Origin: Chloroflexota bacterium
GTDB lineage: Bacteria; Chloroflexota; Dehalococcoidia; GIF9; UBA5629
Direction: 5' to 3'
Assembly (NCBI GenBank): GCA_026389655.1
Contig: JAPLHL010000101.1
Span: 1 to 8,364 of the forward strand
Length of the DNA: 8,364 bases
Shown: in pieces, positions 6,104 to 8,364 of the stretch
How positions within the stretch are numbered: position 1 is the stretch's first letter
Layout of the letters: each line of letters begins with the position of its first letter
Notes under the pieces: model-generated
The model's input: only the letters and a program-made list of their open reading frames with translations
Databases searched by the model: none
Told to the model about the DNA's origin: nothing
Program-made: the position numbers and the translations under genes

Positions 6104-7099
6104 CTAATCGGGGAAGTCTTTTTCTCCAAGGGCCATACGGCACAGATCAGTTATGTATATTTTCTTAAGGTTTTTTTCCGCAGTTGGCTTCCTGAGCACC
6201 CTGTCGCACATCGGGCAGAGGGTTATCAGAGCGTCGGCGCCCGCCTGGATTGCATCGTCGACATTTTTGGCCTGTACTTCGGCGGCCAATTGCGGGTATA
6301 CCCTGACAAACGCACCGGTGCAGCACAGGGCTGTTTCCCTTTCGTACTTGCGGGAAGGGCGTTGCACACCGATAAGTTCGAATATCTCGTCTACAAATAC
6401 GTCTTTGCCGGGAGTAAATCTCGATGCGCAGGGACGCTGGTAAGCGACTTTTTTATTCAGCCTGGTAATTTTGCTCTGATTGTCACGCAGGTAGTTCCGC
6501 ATATATTCCAGTATATGCATATACTTAAAGGGTACATTTATTCCATAGTCTTTTACCTTAGCATCCACCATTGCATAGCAGTCATCATGCAGGAAAACAA
6601 TTTCCCTGCCTAAAGCAGCCAGGTTATCAATGAACTTTTTGGCATTTTGGGCAAGGGGACTTTCCATGCCGGCATGCATGTAACCAACGTAGCAAAAGAA
6701 GTCCCCACCCGTTGCGACCGGCATCCCTTTGAACATCTGGCCTTCTACCGCTCCCTCAGGCAATTGCATCACACATAAGGAAAGCACCGGCTTGTCAGCA
6801 TCTCCCTCTGTCACCCTGGAGGGTATTGTCGGGGCAAGACCGAACATGCCGACTCCCTCCTTGCTGATTGGGAATGCATGTGTTTGTTCCTGCATTTTCA
6901 ATATGAGGTCGAACGGATCCGCCCCAGTCGGACAGTATTCATAGCAGGCGCAGCACGTAACGCATTTATACAGGATGTCGGCCGGCTTTCCTTCCATGAG
7001 AAGCTTAATATCACCTGCGGCTTTGCTTTTGTCATAGTCAACATAAAGGCACCTGGTCAGGCAGTCTCCACAAAGATTACATTTTGAAGAGTCCCACAC
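6104..7099 (-). CDS. (Fe-S)-binding CCG-domain protein, heterodisulfide reductase subunit D / GlpC type
   Basis: This is a 331-residue soluble electron-transfer protein. Two [4Fe-4S] motifs open it: Cys7-x2-Cys10-x2-Cys13-x3-Cys17, then Cys46-x2-Cys49-x2-Cys52-x3-Cys56-Pro. A complete C-terminal CCG (cysteine-rich) domain follows: Cys224, then Cys259-Cys260 (34 residues between), then 34 residues to Cys295-x2-Cys298. In HdrB/HdrD such a domain holds the non-cubane cluster. The first CCG repeat is degenerate (Cys136 in FFCYVGYMH, Cys174 in DDCYAM). Start is GTG at 7099 with a strong AGGAGGG (complement of 7107-7113) seven bases upstream. No flavoprotein or Hdr partner is encoded nearby, so its electron donor and acceptor are unknown. 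There is no membrane segment. It is divergent from the SDR gene at 7288. Confidence 0.88.
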   Translation of the reverse strand: MWDSSKCNLCGDCLTRCLYVDYDKSKAAGDIKLLMEGKPADILYKCVTCCACYEYCPTGADPFDLILKMQEQTHAFPISKEGVGMFGLAPTIPSRVTEGDADKPVLSLCVMQLPEGAVEGQMFKGMPVATGGDFFCYVGYMHAGMESPLAQNAKKFIDNLAALGREIVFLHDDCYAMVDAKVKDYGINVPFKYMHILEYMRNYLRDNQSKITRLNKKVAYQRPCASRFTPGKDVFVDEIFELIGVQRPSRKYERETALCCTGAFVRVYPQLAAEVQAKNVDDAIQAGADALITLCPMCDRVLRKPTAEKNLKKIYITDLCRMALGEKDFPD

Positions 7100-7287
7100 G
7101 GTTAAGCCCTCCTGTTACACAACAATTCCACAATGTGGTTTATAACAGATTCAGCAAGAATAAATACGGAATTGCTACTTTTTTAGAAGTATAGCACATG
7201 AGGCTTCGGTGATTTCGCAATTTGAAAAAGACGGCGAAACAACGATATCATGAAACATCCACAATTACTTCGAGGGAGGTCACCAGT
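7100..7287. promoter_or_regulatory. Divergent intergenic region with palindrome and hairpin
   Basis: These 188 bases separate the start codons of the minus-strand CCG/Fe-S gene and the plus-strand SDR gene, so promoters for both must lie here or read in from outside. CCACAATGTGG at 7128-7138 is a perfect 11-base palindrome about 30 bases upstream of the minus-strand start, a suitable operator position. A short hairpin (TACTT 7176-7180, AAGTA 7187-7191, flanked by GC pairs) lies in the middle. A TTATAA on the minus strand beside the palindrome could be a -10 element, but no matching -35 is clear. Confidence 0.4.
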
Positions 7288-8052
7288 TTGATAAATTCAA
7301 TGTTTGATCTATCGGGAAAGGTTGCTGTAGTTACAGGTGGATATTGGGGGATAGGCAGAGGTATCGCCGATGGCCTGGCCGAGTTTGGTTCGGATATAGT
7401 AGTTTGCGCCAGGAACTTCGAACAATGCCAAAAGGCCTGCGATGAGATTCGAGTGCAAAAAGGAGTCAAGACCCTCCCGGTCAAATGCGACGTCAGTAAT
7501 AAAAGTGAAGTTGAAAATATGGTGGCGGCCGCAATAAAGGAATTCGGGAAAATAGACATTCTGGTCAACAACGCCGGCATTACCGGTGCAGCCAAACCCT
7601 TCATGGAAATACCGGATGACGAGTGGGAGCAAACACTGAATGTCAACCTCAAAGGTATTTTTCTATGTTCGAGGGCTGTAGCTAAGGAGATGATTATAAA
7701 TAACAGCGGGAAGATTATTAATATTACATCGGGAGCTTCCTTTCGGCCCGTTCCTCATAGCGGTGACTACTGTGCCAGTAAAGCCGGGGGACTGCTACTA
7801 TCACAGGTTATGGCACTTGAATTGATAAAGCATAATATCAATGTCAATATAATTTGCCCGGGCTATTTTGAGAGCCACCTTAATCCGGAGTTGCTGGAAA
7901 AAGCCCGCAAAGGCGCCAGCAAGTTGATACCCATAGGGAGAATGGGAACTGCTCAGGACATAAAGGGACTAGCCGTATTCCTGGCATCCCAAGCCAGCGA
8001 CTACCTTGTTGGAGCGGCGATTCTTATTGACGGCGGTATCCTGCTTAAATAG
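7288..8052 (+). CDS. Short-chain dehydrogenase/reductase (SDR, classical FabG-like), TTG start
   Basis: This NAD(P)-dependent oxidoreductase of 254 residues has all classical SDR hallmarks. TGGYWGIGRG (17-26) is the glycine-rich cofactor motif, CDVS (67-70) holds the adenine-contacting Asp, and NNAG (94-97) is the structural motif. Ser148 in ITSGAS and Tyr161-x3-Lys165 in YCASK form the catalytic set with an upstream Asn in LNVNLKG. PG at 191-192 and IDGG near the C-terminus are also typical. I start at TTG 7288 because GGAGGT (7275-7280) sits seven bases upstream. ATG 7300 would be 19 bases from that site, and TTG 7222 adds 22 residues without family character. Substrate is unknown; 3-oxoacyl, sugar or hydroxy-acid substrates are all possible. 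The next gene follows after 53 bases, suggesting an operon. Confidence 0.9.
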   Translation: MINSMFDLSGKVAVVTGGYWGIGRGIADGLAEFGSDIVVCARNFEQCQKACDEIRVQKGVKTLPVKCDVSNKSEVENMVAAAIKEFGKIDILVNNAGITGAAKPFMEIPDDEWEQTLNVNLKGIFLCSRAVAKEMIINNSGKIINITSGASFRPVPHSGDYCASKAGGLLLSQVMALELIKHNINVNIICPGYFESHLNPELLEKARKGASKLIPIGRMGTAQDIKGLAVFLASQASDYLVGAAILIDGGILLK

Positions 8053-8105
8053 ATCGGCTGGCAATTACACGATTTCATTTTCCGGCTGACAAAGGGAGGC
8101 TTATT

Positions 8106-8364
8106 ATGGCAGATAGAATCTTTACCGAAGCGGAATTGAAAGAGCTGGGAAAACAGACGATTGATCTGATTCAAGAAGCCATTGATTCAGGGGATATGAC
8201 AAGGGCAAAGAAACTGACACAGCGAATGTACAGGGAATTCTATTCCATGCATGAGGGTTTCCGCGATACGGTAACTACGCTGTTGAGTTTCATCGGGCGC
8301 CGTTTTGGAGAAGAAGCTCTGTATGACGCGCTGCACGAAGGATTCGGGTCTTTTGGCGACCTGG
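8106..8364 (+). CDS. Unrecognised helical protein, N-terminal 86 residues (runs off the right edge)
   Basis: An ATG at 8106 has GGGAGG (8094-8099) six bases upstream and opens a frame that continues past the window end. The visible 86 residues begin MADRIFTEAELKELGKQTID and look almost wholly alpha-helical and soluble. Charged and hydrophobic residues alternate, and conspicuous stretches are MYREFYSMHEGFRDT and LLSFIGRRFGEEAL. No signal peptide, cysteine motif or nucleotide-binding loop is seen so far. It lies 53 bases after the SDR gene on the same strand and is probably co-transcribed with it, so it may take part in the same pathway. I do not recognise the family from this fragment. Confidence 0.7.
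   Translation, partial: MADRIFTEAELKELGKQTIDLIQEAIDSGDMTRAKKLTQRMYREFYSMHEGFRDTVTTLLSFIGRRFGEEALYDALHEGFGSFGDL

Noticed and set aside
6080..6613. 177-codon plus-strand frame opposite the CCG/Fe-S gene
   Set aside because: It is antisense to a gene with clear cysteine motifs; its translation shows no domain and it lacks a ribosome site.

Overview
This window looks like chromosomal DNA from an anaerobic or microaerophilic bacterium of moderate G+C content. The gene set fits an uncultured environmental lineage: branched-chain-amino-acid-type binding lipoproteins without a local permease, a DUF2284 cysteine protein, a CCG/4Fe-4S protein of the heterodisulfide reductase type, an SDR oxidoreductase and a TIGR03084-like metal protein. 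Dehalococcoidia (Chloroflexota) or a Desulfobacterota relative are reasonable guesses. Placement is inferred from gene content only; there is no rRNA or marker gene here. No tRNA, rRNA, CRISPR array, transposase or phage gene was found.

Left half (1-5142, all on +). The main structure is a duplicated cassette. The first copy (1 to about 1550) is the 3' end of an unrecognised gene X (1-77), a leader, and a 424-residue solute-binding lipoprotein. The second copy (about 2970 to 4605) is a truncated X tail with no usable start, a related leader, and a second 424-residue lipoprotein. The two lipoproteins align without gaps at about 78% identity (hand count). Between the copies sits a GH172/DUF2961 glycosidase-like gene (1688-2941), so a carbohydrate-active enzyme is framed by paralogous binding proteins. 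The second lipoprotein is followed closely by a DUF2284 gene (4600-5142). A hairpin at 5158-5191 separates this block from the converging minus-strand genes.

Right half. Two minus-strand genes probably run in the order 7099->6104 (two [4Fe-4S] motifs plus a CCG domain) then 5971->5204 (TIGR03084/maleylpyruvate-isomerase-like metal protein). Diverging from them across a 188-base intergenic region is an SDR oxidoreductase (TTG start at 7288, to 8052), followed after 53 bases by the start of a helical protein of unknown function that runs off the window (8106-8364).

How it may fit together (inference): the binding proteins would capture a small extracellular ligand for a permease encoded elsewhere. 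The right-hand genes look like parts of a redox or organic-acid catabolic pathway. The most notable points are the duplication with its relic gene tail, the divergence of the two binding proteins around the predicted ligand loop, and the glycosidase placed between them.
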